NCBI GenBank assembly: GCA_051453625.1
Contig: JBOZIK010000001.1
Span: 115,741,307 to 115,769,667, forward strand
Source of the DNA: Welwitschia mirabilis
Lineage: Eukaryota; Gnetophyta; Gnetopsida; Welwitschiales
DNA: 28,361 bases
Direction of reading: 5' to 3'
Below, one piece after another: positions 19,250-28,361 of this stretch. Within the stretch, counting starts at the first letter, position 1, and each line of letters begins with the position of its first letter. Below the pieces are notes generated by a model. It ran no database searches. It saw nothing but the letters and a program-made list of their open reading frames with translations, and was not told the DNA's origin. Position numbers and translations under genes: made by a program.

Positions 19250-19651
19250 ATGCATCCATTCTAAAGATGTGCCATATAAATCATAAAAGTATTTCTTGAT
19301 ATTTGTTCTTTCTTCTATGAATTCATATGGTTTTATATTAAGCACATTTTTAGAGGGTTCATAGTTCATATGCTTGTGAAGAGGTATTCATAAAAAGGCN
19401 NNNNNNNNNNNNNNNNNNNNNNNNNNNNNNNNNNNNNNNNNNNNNNNNNNNNNNNNNNNNNNNNNNNNNNNNNNNNNNNNNNNNNNNNNNNNNNNNNNNT
19501 GCATCCATTCTAAAAGATGTGCCATAAGAGATCATAGAAGTATTTCTTAATATTTGTTCTTTCTTCTATGAATTCATATGATTTTATATTAAGCACATTT
19601 TTAGAGGTTTCATAGTTCATATGCTTGTGAAGAGGCATTCATAAAAGGGCA
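19250..19651 (+). repeat. Duplicated flanks of a 100-N gap
   Basis: The 150 bp before the gap (19250-19399, starting TGCATCCATTCTAAA) reappear after it (19500-19651) with about 5-8% differences. A minus-strand open frame at 19187-19369 in the first copy is unassigned. Confidence 0.75.
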
Positions 19652-19679
19652 TTGAGTATTTCAAGAGAATTTTTCAGAA

Positions 19680-20137
19680 GAATATTTTAAAGTAAGTTTC
19701 ATGGTGGATAAAAAGTAAAGAGGTATTACTTGCATGAATATGTTAACTCTTCAACTCTCTTAGCAACTTATATACTATTGTTAACAAATTTTTAGATAAT
19801 CCTTTCTCTTACGAATTTCTCATATTTCTTAACTAGTTATTTATATTAATTCAGTTNNNNNNNNNNNNNNNNNNNNNNNNNNNNNNNNNNNNNNNNNNNN
19901 NNNNNNNNNNNNNNNNNNNNNNNNNNNNNNNNNNNNNNNNNNNNNNNNNNNNNNNNTTTTGAAGTAAGTTCCATGGTGGATAAAAAGTAAAGAGGTATTA
20001 CTCCCATGAATATGTTAACTATTCAACTTTCTTAGCAACTTATATACTATTGTTAACAAATCTTTAGGTCATCCTTTCTCTTATGAATTTCTCATATTTC
20101 TTGACTAGTTATTTATATTAATTTAGTTTTCTTCATA
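19680..20137 (+). repeat. Duplicated flanks of a second 100-N gap
   Basis: About 175 bp before the gap at 19857 (TTTTAAAGTAAGTTTCATGG onward) reappear from 19957 with a few percent difference. Confidence 0.75.
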
Positions 20138-20446
20138 CTTACTATTACATTACCAAATTATGGGTATTTGATAGGGTATTTTGAGTAGTTTTGTAGGACA
20201 TTAAATAACTTTATGCTGAGTTTCAATGATAATGGAGAGCTAATATAAATGTCATAAAAATATGTGACCTTCATTACATTTGACAACATTTGAAGCAAAT
20301 TACAATACTTTCTATCTGAATAAGTAATCCTATGATCAAAGAGGCTAATCTAATATAAGAAATACTTTATAAAAGCCCATCATTCACCTAATTGTCTTGA
20401 CAGCCATACAAATGACATCAATACTTATGCTAAGGAGGATGCTTAT

Positions 20447-21172
20447 TGGATTAATTTGGCAGCTGATGTGGAACTTGTATGATGTGACATCATATCTTAT
20501 AATGCCCAAACAACTAGTAGAATGACAAATAAAAATAATGCTTCATCAAACTTCACTAAACTTTCACCATATGGCTCATACCTTCTTGCGTGGCTGTTAG
20601 GGTTGTTACTGCACCTATTCATGTNNNNNNNNNNNNNNNNNNNNNNNNNNNNNNNNNNNNNNNNNNNNNNNNNNNNNNNNNNNNNNNNNNNNNNNNNNNN
20701 NNNNNNNNNNNNNNNNNNNNNNNNNNNNNNNNNNNNNNNNNNNNNNNNNNNNNNNNNNNNNNNNNNNNNNNNNNNNNNNNNNNNNNNNNNNNNNNNNNNN
20801 NNNNNNNNNNNNNNNNNNNNNNNNNNNNNNNNNNNNNNNNNNNNNNNNNNNNNNNNNNNNNNNNNNNNNNNNNNNNNNNNNNNNNNNNNNNNNNNNNNNN
20901 NNNNNNNNNNNNNNNNNNNNNNNNNNNNNNNNNNNNNNNNNNNNNNNNNNNNNNNNNNNNNNNNNNNNNNNNNNNNNNNNNNNTTAATTTGGTAGCGGAT
21001 GTGGAACTTGTATGATGTGACATCATCTCTTATGATGTCCGAATGACCAGTAGGATGATACCTAAAATTAATGCTTTCTTAAACTTCACCAAACTTTTAC
21101 CATATGGCTCACATCTTCTTGAGCGGCTATTAGGGTTGTTATTATACCTGTTCGTGTTTTTTATTTTTTGAG
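20447..21172 (+). repeat. LTR-like segment present on both sides of a 359-N gap
   Basis: TTAATTTGGCAGCTGATGTG... (20453-20624) recurs at 20984-21161 with ~12% difference. Each copy contains a 15-bp inverted repeat, ATGATGT-G-ACATCAT (20479-20493 and 21012-21026). It may be the start of the 5' LTR of the gypsy element to the right, duplicated by contig overlap, or two real LTR copies. Confidence 0.5.
20625..20983. other. Assembly gap, 359 N
   Basis: Separates two versions of an LTR-like segment. Confidence 0.95.
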
Positions 21173-21683
21173 TCTATTTTGTAATAAATACCTTCCTCAC
21201 TCTTGACTTGGATTTTATATTCTTTAGCATAGAAAATTTTTGTGATGGGAGATTGAAGGATAGGAGGTTCATCCTTTGTTATTATAGATAGATGTATTCT
21301 TTAGTGTTAGGTTTTGTATCCTTCATTGAGGTGATGCTACTTTGTAACACAGATGTTGGNNNNNNNNNNNNNNNNNNNNNNNNNNNNNNNNNNNNNNNNT
21401 ATTATGTATATCTTATTTATGGTTTATGTTGCTTTTGATTCTATGATAGCTTCATCTATGATATAGATTATGAGGGAAATATTTGTTAAAGTTGACATTA
21501 TTAGTTTAGGTGCACTGCATTTCATTTTCTAGATTAACTTTACATGGTTTTCATATTCTGTTTAATGCATCTAATAGCTAAGATTGATTTTGGTCTAATG
21601 ACAATTTTCCTTGATTGATCTAGATTATATAGGACCGATCTCCATGACAGGTTGATTTGATAATAGAATAGGTGTTGCATTTA

Positions 21684-21892
21684 GAATAGAACTTGCCTCT
21701 TATTTGCATAGTGTGTTTATTTGNNNNNNNNNNNNNNNNNNNNNNNNNNNNNNNNNNNNNNNNNNNNNNNNNNNNNNNNNNNNNNNNNNNNNNNNNNNNN
21801 NNNNNNNNNNNNNNNNNNNNNNNTGTGATAATCGAATAGATGTTTCATTTAGAATAGAACTTACCTATTATTTGCATAGTGTGTTTATTTGC
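21684..21892 (+). repeat. Duplicated flanks of a 100-N gap
   Basis: TTTAGAATAGAACTTGCCTC...GTGTGTTTATTTG before the gap recurs as TTTAGAATAGAACTTACCTA...GTGTGTTTATTTG after it. Confidence 0.7.
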
Positions 21893-22035
21893 TATTATTT
21901 TACATTATTATTATTTTACTTAGAGATTACATAAGTCTTTGGTTTGAAATTAATTCTCTTTCATCTTACCTGTGCCTTTGATGAAATTATGACATTTGAA
22001 TTACTTCCATATATATTCATATGTTGTATTGTTCA

Positions 22036-22052
22036 ATATATATATATATATA
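22036..22052. repeat. (AT)n microsatellite
   Basis: Seventeen bases of alternating A and T. Confidence 0.8.
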
Positions 22053-22779
22053 GGTAATTTTTAGGATTTATTTAAGGATGTAATGTTTGCAAAAATACAC
22101 ACTGTAATATCTTGGCACTATTATTAGGAAAGGTTGCTTGAAGTTCAAGAATTATAGTTGCTTAGATAAGTGCTTTGAATTTAGATTTAGGTATTTATCT
22201 ATAGTACAGTTGTATTCTTATAGTAGAAATGTAGGTTTTTCTTTCCACATTTTTTGTTTTGCATTTCAAAAATAATGCCTTATTTCTTCCTTGTCATCCA
22301 TATCACCTACAGTGATAATGGCTTATGAAACTTAGGGTTTCTAATTTGTTTTAAAAACTAGGGTTTTTATCTCATCATCCCCTCTATTGTTTATATGACT
22401 TAGCAAATGAGAGTTAGTTTTCAATCTATGTTATTTTGCGATTCTATTTTTCTATGTTTTTTGTTTTTAATTTTTTAGTGTCTACTATCATCTAGGTACA
22501 TCATACAGATGATACTTACAGAAATAGAACTAAGCATGCTATGATATGGTAAACTCTAGTAAAAAGAAAAAAATATTATAGAGAGCAGCTGTTGATCAAA
22601 GAAAATATTCGAGAAGGTTTAATCGACTACAAACTTAACCCAGGTACACACACACCCCAAATATGCAAAATATTCTCAGAATTAAGTAAGAAGATTTTTT
22701 TGCATTTATTGTTTTTGAATATAATTTTTTTAAATAAAATTTTTCAAAAGAAATTTTAGAAGAAAATCATTTTATTACA

Positions 22780-23188
22780 ATGTCCAATTATTTTCAAAAA
22801 TAGAAACAAGTTGCTTCGTCTAATTCTCCTATCATGATCAAAACTTTTACTACCCTTATAAATTTAAATGCTAATGTTACTCTTAAAGAATTAATTGGAA
22901 ATAAAAAATATGCAATCTAAAATCTTTTTGATCTACCTCCTACTGATGATGTTGAGTTAAGAAATTTAAAATATTATCCTATTTTTAATGGAAAAAATCC
23001 CCTTCAACATATAGCCGACATCGAGCAATTAGTACTTACTTCTGAAAATGGTAAAAAATGAATTAGTGATCATAATTACATGGTTATCTTTTCCATTACA
23101 TTAAAAGGAAAAATAAATTATAGTTAGAAACTATTCTATATAAGATCTTAAAAATATAGAACCAAGTTCAAGAAGCATTTATAAAGAG
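22780..23188 (+). pseudogene. gag N-terminal half
   Basis: From ATG at 22780 one frame reads to the 289-N gap without a frameshift but with six in-frame stops. It includes MSNYFQ at the start, NLNANVTLKELIG, DDVELRNLKYYPIFNGKN, PLQHIADIEQLVL and ITLKGK. The F-x-G-K-N...H-I-x-x-I-E stretch matches the retrotransposon gag domain that forms the capsid of the virus-like particle. The absence of indels over 409 bp suggests decay mainly by point substitution. Confidence 0.75.
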
Positions 23189-23477
23189 NNNNNNNNNNNN
23201 NNNNNNNNNNNNNNNNNNNNNNNNNNNNNNNNNNNNNNNNNNNNNNNNNNNNNNNNNNNNNNNNNNNNNNNNNNNNNNNNNNNNNNNNNNNNNNNNNNNN
23301 NNNNNNNNNNNNNNNNNNNNNNNNNNNNNNNNNNNNNNNNNNNNNNNNNNNNNNNNNNNNNNNNNNNNNNNNNNNNNNNNNNNNNNNNNNNNNNNNNNNN
23401 NNNNNNNNNNNNNNNNNNNNNNNNNNNNNNNNNNNNNNNNNNNNNNNNNNNNNNNNNNNNNNNNNNNNNNNNNNNNN
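23189..23477. other. Assembly gap, 289 N
   Basis: Lies inside gag and hides the C-terminal half of the capsid domain. Confidence 0.95.
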
Positions 23478-23479
23478 AA

Positions 23480-24400
23480 CCAAAACCTAAAGAAAAATGT
23501 AATATAGGCCAAATCATAAAAGACCTTAAGGAAGTGAAACAAGAAAAGGAGGAAGTAAAAATGAAAAAAGAACAAAAAAATGTCATTAACGATTTCAAAA
23601 CAACATTATAAAAATACATTAAAATGGTTTTAAATGAAAAAGTGGTAACTGAAAAGACTATGGTTACAAATTATAATTTTTGTGAAGACAATTATCATGT
23701 AACAAAAGTGTGTCCTTTATTTCCTACTTACAATGAAAAGATTTATGAAGATATATGTGCATTCAACTAGGAGTTTTCGAATTTTAGAACCCAAAACCAA
23801 AACCAAAATCAAAACTAATTTCAATCTAGGATGAATGGATAACCTAATTTTTAATCCTTTGAGAATAAATTTAAGAACTTTCAAGAAAATCATCCAAATT
23901 TTTAACCATTTAGAAAGAGATTTGAGAATACTAAATTTCAAACAAACAACTCAAACTTCCAATCAAGTGACTCAAATTATCCAGTAAGCATATAAAATTT
24001 ACAAAACAAAAATGATCCACTTAGAAATTCCATTGATGAGTTAAAAAATCTCAAAAGAAGACAAATTCAAACATTGAAAATCTTATTAATGTTTTTTAAC
24101 AATTTATGCTTACAAATCAAAATCATAAGGATTACTTACAATACAACATTTATCAAATCCTAGTGAAGTAAGAAAAGATTGTAAGGTTACAATAAGAAGT
24201 GAAAATGATATAATACATTCTTCCCATAAGGATTTAACTTTATAAAATGATAAGAATGATAAAGAAGAAGAGGATATTAAAATTTTAAAAAATCATACTT
24301 TTCCTTCTCCTTTAAATAATAAGCTTAATAAGAAAAATTCTTCTTAAGATAGAGTTAAGAAACCCACTACCCCTTATAGATTAAATACCAATCCTACTTT
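23480..24400 (+). pseudogene. gag C-terminal part with degraded zinc knuckle
   Basis: After the gap the frame reads a Lys/Glu-rich, probably coiled-coil stretch (KDLKEVKQEKEEVKMKK). It then has a nucleocapsid-like motif NYNFCEDNYHVTKVC in which the first of the CX2CX4HX4C cysteines reads Tyr. Next comes an Asn/Gln-rich linker (TQNQNQNQN) with many stops. Near 24165-24210 another frame reads PSEVRKDCKVTIRSEND, resembling the conserved T-x-R-S-G motif that lies between gag and protease in Athila/Tat elements. Confidence 0.6.
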
Positions 24401-24579
24401 TAATATCATCTTAAAGCCTTAATGCAAGATGTGAGCATATATTTACCATTTTGAAAACTCTTACAAGAAAATCCTAAATATTTTAAATTGTGAAAAGATC
24501 TAATTAGGAGGAAACAAAAACAAACCATATCTAGTAAAGTCTTCCTAGCCCAATATATAAGCAATTTAGTTTTGCAAAA

Positions 24580-25245
24580 ATGTTCAAAATGTAAGGATCT
24601 AAGAGCAGCAATAGTTAGTGTCACATTAGAAGAAAATAAAGAATAAAAAAAGACTTAATTAATATAGAATTAAGTGTTAACATTATGCCTTTACACATTT
24701 ATCAATGACCTAGTTTGGAAAGTAAAATTAAGCCTATACAAATTATTCTAGAATTGGAAAATACATCAGTAAAGAAACTTTTAAGAATAATAAATGATTT
24801 GGTGATTCAAATTAGAGAAGCATTGTATCCAATAGATGTGGTTATGATTAAAGTTAATCATAATGGAGATTATACACTACTTTTAAGAAGCATTTTGTGC
24901 AATATCCCATTGTATTATTGATACAAGAACTGTAATGATGGAATATCACTTAGGAAATAAAAAGTTTACCATTAGATTTTTTAATGCAGTAAGAGACCTA
25001 GGTAATGAGTNNNNNNNNNNNNNNNNNNNNNNNNNNNNNNNNNNNNNNNNNNNNNNNNNNNNNNNNNNNNNNNNNNNNNNNNNNNNNNNNNNNNNNNNNN
25101 NNNNNNNNNNTGATACAAGGACTGTAATGATGGAATATCACTTAGGAAATAAAAGGTTTACCATTAGAGTTTTTAATGTAGTTAAAAGAGACCTAGGTAA
25201 TGAGTTAAATATTAAAATAGAAATTAATCTAACATCATTATTATA
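24580..25245 (+). pseudogene. Retroviral-type aspartic protease remnant
   Basis: KCKDLRAAIVSVTLEE (~24590-24640) is followed, in another frame from 24661, by IELSVNIMPLHIYQ and then INDLVIQIREALYPIDVV. This is the aspartic protease that would cut the polyprotein. The D-x-G-A catalytic triplet is gone: the Asp position reads Glu and two residues are missing. A further frame change near 24900 restores IIDTRTVMMEYHLGNK. The 100-N gap at 25011-25110 has duplicated flanks, which repeat this last segment. Confidence 0.65.
24920..25209 (+). repeat. Duplicated flanks of a 100-N gap in protease region
   Basis: TGATACAAGAACTGTAATGA...GACCTAGGTAATGAGT before the gap (24919-25010) recurs after it (25111-25206) with a few differences. 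Confidence 0.75.
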
Positions 25246-25700
25246 GCATTATCCACTTGAAGAGAGATGATTAATGCTTTATAAGCTTACCTTATTTGAT
25301 GATCCACTTGAAGTAGAAAACTTAAAAGCTTTCAATGATTATCAACTCAATTATAAGTATTTAGGAACTAATTGTTTTGATTAGGAGGCTGAAGAAACTA
25401 GAACTACAATTTGTAAAGAAGTTTAACATATAAAAATAACTAAGTTTTGATATTTTAAAGGAGGTCATCCATCCCAATCGTCTAGATGATAGTCTGAGAT
25501 GATAGTCAACTTTGATAAAAAAATTAACAAAAACTAAAAATACAAAATTAAATCTGAAACCTTTAACTAGTGGACTAAAATATATCTTCCTATGTGATGA
25601 TTAGAATAAATCATTGATAAAAAACAAGAATCTTTTCCCTTAATAATAATTAATTTTAATCTCACTTTTGAATACTAAGATAAATGCATTTTCTTGGTTT
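25246..25700 (+). other. Protease-RT linker, heavily decayed
   Basis: Short readable pieces (FDDPLEVENLKAF, then YLPM in other frames) lie between the protease and RT, with many stops. No domain can be assigned. Confidence 0.4.
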
Positions 25701-26960
25701 CATGAAGATTTAATAGCCATTCCTACATCTGTTATTCAACATAAATCTACCTTGAGAATAATGCAAAACTTATTAGGCAATGCTAATGTAGACTAAATCC
25801 AGCCCTTAAACAAGTTGTAAAGGATGAAGTCATTAAATTAATGGATGCCAGAATTATTTACGCCATATCTAATAGTAAGTGGGTTAGTTCTTTGATGGTA
25901 GTACTTAAGAAAGATGGGAAGTGGAGAATGTGTATTAATTTTAGAAAACTAAATAAAGTAACCAAGAAAGACCATAATCCTTTACCTTTCCTTAATGGCA
26001 TACTTGATAGAATCCAAGGACATGTATTTTATTACTTTCTTAATGGGTATAGTGGTTACAATCAAGTTTGTATCGCTAGTAAGAATTAAGTAAAATAATT
26101 TTTCCTTTATCTTTTAGAACATTTTCCTTTAGATGCATGCCTTTTGAACTTTGTAATTCTCTTAGTACTTTTTAATGTGCAATGATGGATATCTTTTTTT
26201 GATACATTAGAGGATTTAATTAAAATGTTTATGGATTACTTTTCAATCTATGGTGAAACTTTAAGCAAATCTTAGAAGATTNNNNNNNNNNNNNNNNNNN
26301 NNNNNNNNNNNNNNNNNNNNNNNNNNNNNNNNNNNNNNNNNNNNNNNNNNNNNNNNNNNNNNNNNNNNNNNNNNNNNNNNNTTATTACTTTCTTAATGGG
26401 TATAGTGGTTACAATAAAGTTTGTACTGCTAGTGAGAATTAAGTAAAATAATTTTCTCTTTATCTTTTAGAATATTTGCCTTTAGATGCATGCCTTCTGG
26501 ACTTTGTAATGCTCTTGATATGTTTCAATGTACAATGATGGGTATCTTTTTTAATACATTAGAGGATTTAATTAAAATTTTTATAGATGACTTCTCACTC
26601 TATGGTGAAACTTTGAGCAAATCTTAGAAGATNNNNNNNNNNNNNNNNNNNNNNNNNNNNNNNNNNNNNNNNNNNNNNNNNNNNNNNNNNNNNNNNNNNN
26701 NNNNNNNNNNNNNNNNNNNNNNNNNNNNNNNNTAGATGACTTCTCAATCTATGGTGAAACTTTGAGCAAATCTTAGAAGATTAGAGAAAGTCCTAGATAG
26801 ATGTATTAAGAGTAGCCTACATTTGAGTTGATAGAAGAGTTTCATTTTAGTTGATAATGGAATTGTATTAGGTCATCACATTTTTAGTAAAGGAATTAGG
26901 GTGGATCCTAAAAAGTAAGTATTATTAAAAACCTAACTCCTCCAACAAATATAAAACAAG
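25680..26960 (+). pseudogene. Reverse transcriptase remnant (Ty3/gypsy)
   Basis: INAFSWFHEDLIAIPTSVIQ leads to RLNPALKQVVKDEV and, from 25841, to a clear RT fingers/palm run: SKWVSSLMVVLKKDGKWR, INFRKLNKVTKKD, PLPFLNGILDRIQGHVFYYF and NGYSGYNQV. The first catalytic Asp (L-D-G-Y-S in the family) reads Asn. After a stop at 26087 the frame shifts. The first Y/F-x-DD box reads FMDY at 26228-26239. Beyond the 100-N gap a second version of the same segment reads FIDDFSLYG (26580-26606). The tail (LEKVLDRC, FILVDNGIVLGHHIFSKGI) lies at ~26775-26900. It would copy the element's RNA into DNA but is dead here. Confidence 0.8.
26034..26781 (+). repeat. RT segment repeated around two 100-N gaps
   Basis: About 248 bp (26034-26281) recur at 26385-26632 with ~8% difference, and the last ~49 bp recur again at 26733-26781. 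The protein order would be impossible for one RT, so these are alternative contig ends or different element copies. Confidence 0.75.
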
Positions 26961-26981
26961 TTTGGTATTTCCTTAATTATT

Positions 26982-27540
26982 GTGGTTTTTATCATCATTT
27001 TATTTAGGATTATGCTAAGAATTTGTAAACTTCTTTACTCATTACTTGAAAAAGAAGTTAAATTTGAATGGAATGGATCTGGTCAGCTTACCTTTAAAAC
27101 ACTTAAAGGTAAAATATCTTCTGCACCTATTATAATGGGACCTAATTGGAATAAAGATTTTGAGTTAATGCATGATGCTAATAATATTACTATGGGTGGG
27201 CTTCTTGGACAAAAATATGAAAATTATTTTAAACTTATATCTTATCATAGTAAAACATTATCTAACGCTCAATTAAATTATAATACTATTGAAAAAAATG
27301 TTAGCAATAATATTTTGCCTTAATACACTTAGACACTATTTTTTAGGATTTCATATAAATGTTTATACCAATCACGCAGCCATTAAAATCTCATAACCAA
27401 GAAAAATTCCACTGCTAGACTCATTAGATGGATCCTCCTCATGTAAGAATTTAATCTTACTATCATTGATAAAGTAGAAAAGCATAATAGTATAGCAGAT
27501 CATTTGTCTTGTCTTTCTTCTTCTCTTAATAATCTTATGA
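26982..27540 (+). pseudogene. RNase H remnant (Ty3/gypsy)
   Basis: From ~27043 the frame reads LLEKEVKFEWNGSGQLTFKT, LKGKISSAPIIMGPNW, FELMHDANNITMGGLLGQ, SYHSKTLSNAQLNY and TIEKN, ending at the stop at 27321. The active-site Asp (H-D-A) and the Glu of the E-K motif are still visible. The connection to integrase continues with NLTIIDKVEKHNSIADHLSC (~27450-27510), the usual end of the domain. RNase H removes RNA from the RNA:DNA hybrid during reverse transcription. Confidence 0.8.
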
Positions 27541-27559
27541 TTGATGATTCTTGTCTAGA

Positions 27560-28361
27560 TGAATAACTTTTTGCCATATGTTCTACCCATCCTCCTTCTT
27601 GGTATGATGACATAGTTAATTATCTTATTATCATGAAAAAACCACAACATTGAAGTTATAACCAAAGAAAATATTTTTTCCATAGAATTGGTAGTTATGA
27701 ATGGATAGAGCTACACCTTTATAGTAAGTGCAAAGATCAAATCATGAGAAAATGTATGCTTGAATAGGAAAAATTAGACATCCTTCATCTTTGTCATGGT
27801 AATATTTGTGGAGGTTATTTTAATGGATAGAAAATAGCAATGAAAATTTTTCACTCTAGTTTTTATTAGCCTAGCCTTTTTTAGGACTCTTTTGATTTTG
27901 CTAAAAGGTGATGCTTGTTATGTGATCATAGTCTTATTCATTCTCATGAGGCACCTCTTAAACTTATTCTTGAATATAAACCTTTTAAGTATTGGGAAAT
28001 TNNNNNNNNNNNNNNNNNNNNNNNNNNNNNNNNNNNNNNNNNNNNNNNNNNNNNNNNNNNNNNNNNNNNNNNNNNNNNNNNNNNNNNNNNNNNNNNNNNN
28101 NNNNNNNNNNNNNNNNNNNNNNNNNTTTTAATGTTTTAGTTTTTCTAGAATTATCATTAATAATTAAGAAACTTATTTTATTAATCAATGTTTTAGGAAA
28201 CTTCTTTTATCTATTGGAATTAACATAGAGTAGATTGTGCTTATCATCCACAAACCAATGGTCAAGTTGAAAATGCAAATCAAGAAATAAAGAAAATGCT
28301 ATAAAAAATTATCTTTGTTAATAAGAAAGCTTGGGCTTATAAGCTTAATGATGTTTTTTTA
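27560..28361 (+). pseudogene. Integrase remnant (Ty3/gypsy), runs off window
   Basis: The segment before the zinc domain reads PSWYDDIVNYLIIMKKPQH. The HHCC domain follows (ILHLCHGNICGGYFNG) with its second His reading Tyr, then FHSSFYWPSLF. The core starts at KPFKYWEI, where a 124-N gap (28002-28125) removes most of it. After the gap, DCAYHPQTNGQVENANQEIK (28233-28292) holds the third catalytic residue (Glu of QVE), followed by a stop and KKAWAYKLNDVF up to the window edge. The domain would insert the cDNA into the genome. Confidence 0.8.

Larger units (their letters stand above)
21173..22779 (+). other. Probable U5/leader of the right-hand gypsy element
   Basis: No coding signal. The stretch runs from the LTR-like segment to the gag start codon. 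It has gaps at 21360-21399 and 21724-21823 (the latter with duplicated flanks) and an AT run at 22036-22052. A possible decayed primer site, TAGTGTC at 22476-22482, differs from TGGCGCC (used by many Athila/Tat elements) only by G-to-A and C-to-T changes. That assignment is weak. Confidence 0.35.
22476..28361 (+). mobile_element. Decayed Ty3/gypsy retrotransposon, 3' end outside window
   Basis: Gag, protease, reverse transcriptase, RNase H and integrase remnants follow in this order on one strand, the Ty3/gypsy order (copia places integrase before RT). An RSE/RSG-type motif before the protease, the SVNIMPL protease segment and the RLNP...VVKDEV start of RT are features of the Athila/Tat (non-chromoviral) branch. 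Every domain carries stops or frameshifts. No 3' LTR is in the window, so its age cannot be judged from LTR divergence. Confidence 0.85.

Noticed and set aside
23717-23941. Minus-strand 74-residue Leu/Ile/Lys-rich open frame
   Set aside because: It is the antisense shadow of the Asn/Gln-rich gag linker.
22476-28361. Plant pararetrovirus or retrovirus-like element with envelope
   Set aside because: The gag/protease/RT/RNase H/integrase order and motifs fit a Ty3/gypsy retrotransposon; no movement protein or envelope sequence is visible, and the 3' end is outside the window.
1-28361. Bacterial operon, phage or organelle insertion
   Set aside because: No ribosome binding sites, operon-like frames, rRNA or organelle genes were seen; the retroelement content is that of a plant nuclear genome.

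Overview
This is nuclear plant DNA made almost entirely of decayed retroelements. It is very A+T rich and poor in CpG by eye, and it is broken by 22 runs of N. No intact protein-coding gene is visible. The mix of Ty1/copia and Ty3/gypsy LTR elements, tRNA-iMet-type primer sites and a plant-type secretory phospholipase A2 fragment points to a seed plant. A repeat-bloated genome such as a gymnosperm would fit, but the sequence alone does not fix the lineage.

Layout. (1) 105-2105: a short non-autonomous LTR element with two ~255-bp LTRs, a PBS, a PPT and a ~20-bp minisatellite. (2) ~2550-3640, minus strand: integrase of a Ty3/gypsy element. (3) 3707-~11690: two related LTRs (A, 3707-5767; B, 10363-~11690). 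LTR A is followed by PBS-like sites, and LTR B is preceded by a duplicated PPT and a gypsy-like pol C-terminal remnant. The 4.6 kb between them holds a CpG-rich island (~7430-8460) and, at its left edge, a decayed sPLA2 fragment (7293-7487). (4) 12497-16155, minus strand: a tandem array of a ~1-kb miniature copia-derived element, LTR-int-LTR-int-LTR-int-LTR, the whole flanked by one 5-bp target duplication (CTTCT). (5) 16156-20140: mostly unassigned A+T-rich DNA with a probable tRNA-derived SINE and isolated LTR edges. (6) ~20450-28361, plus strand: the 5' portion of a large Ty3/gypsy element (LTR/leader, gag, protease, RT, RNase H, integrase in gypsy order), riddled with stops and frameshifts and running off the right edge.

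Nothing here works together as a pathway. The window is a stack of dead or non-autonomous retroelements. The points most worth a second look are the tandem LTR array with a single outer target duplication, the repeated PBS sites just inside LTRs of more than one family, and the host-gene-like CpG-rich segment between LTRs A and B.

An important caution is that nine of the ten gaps of exactly 100 N, and the 359-N gap, have nearly the same sequence on both sides. Many local 'duplications' are therefore probably unmerged contig ends, and structure across those gaps should not be trusted.
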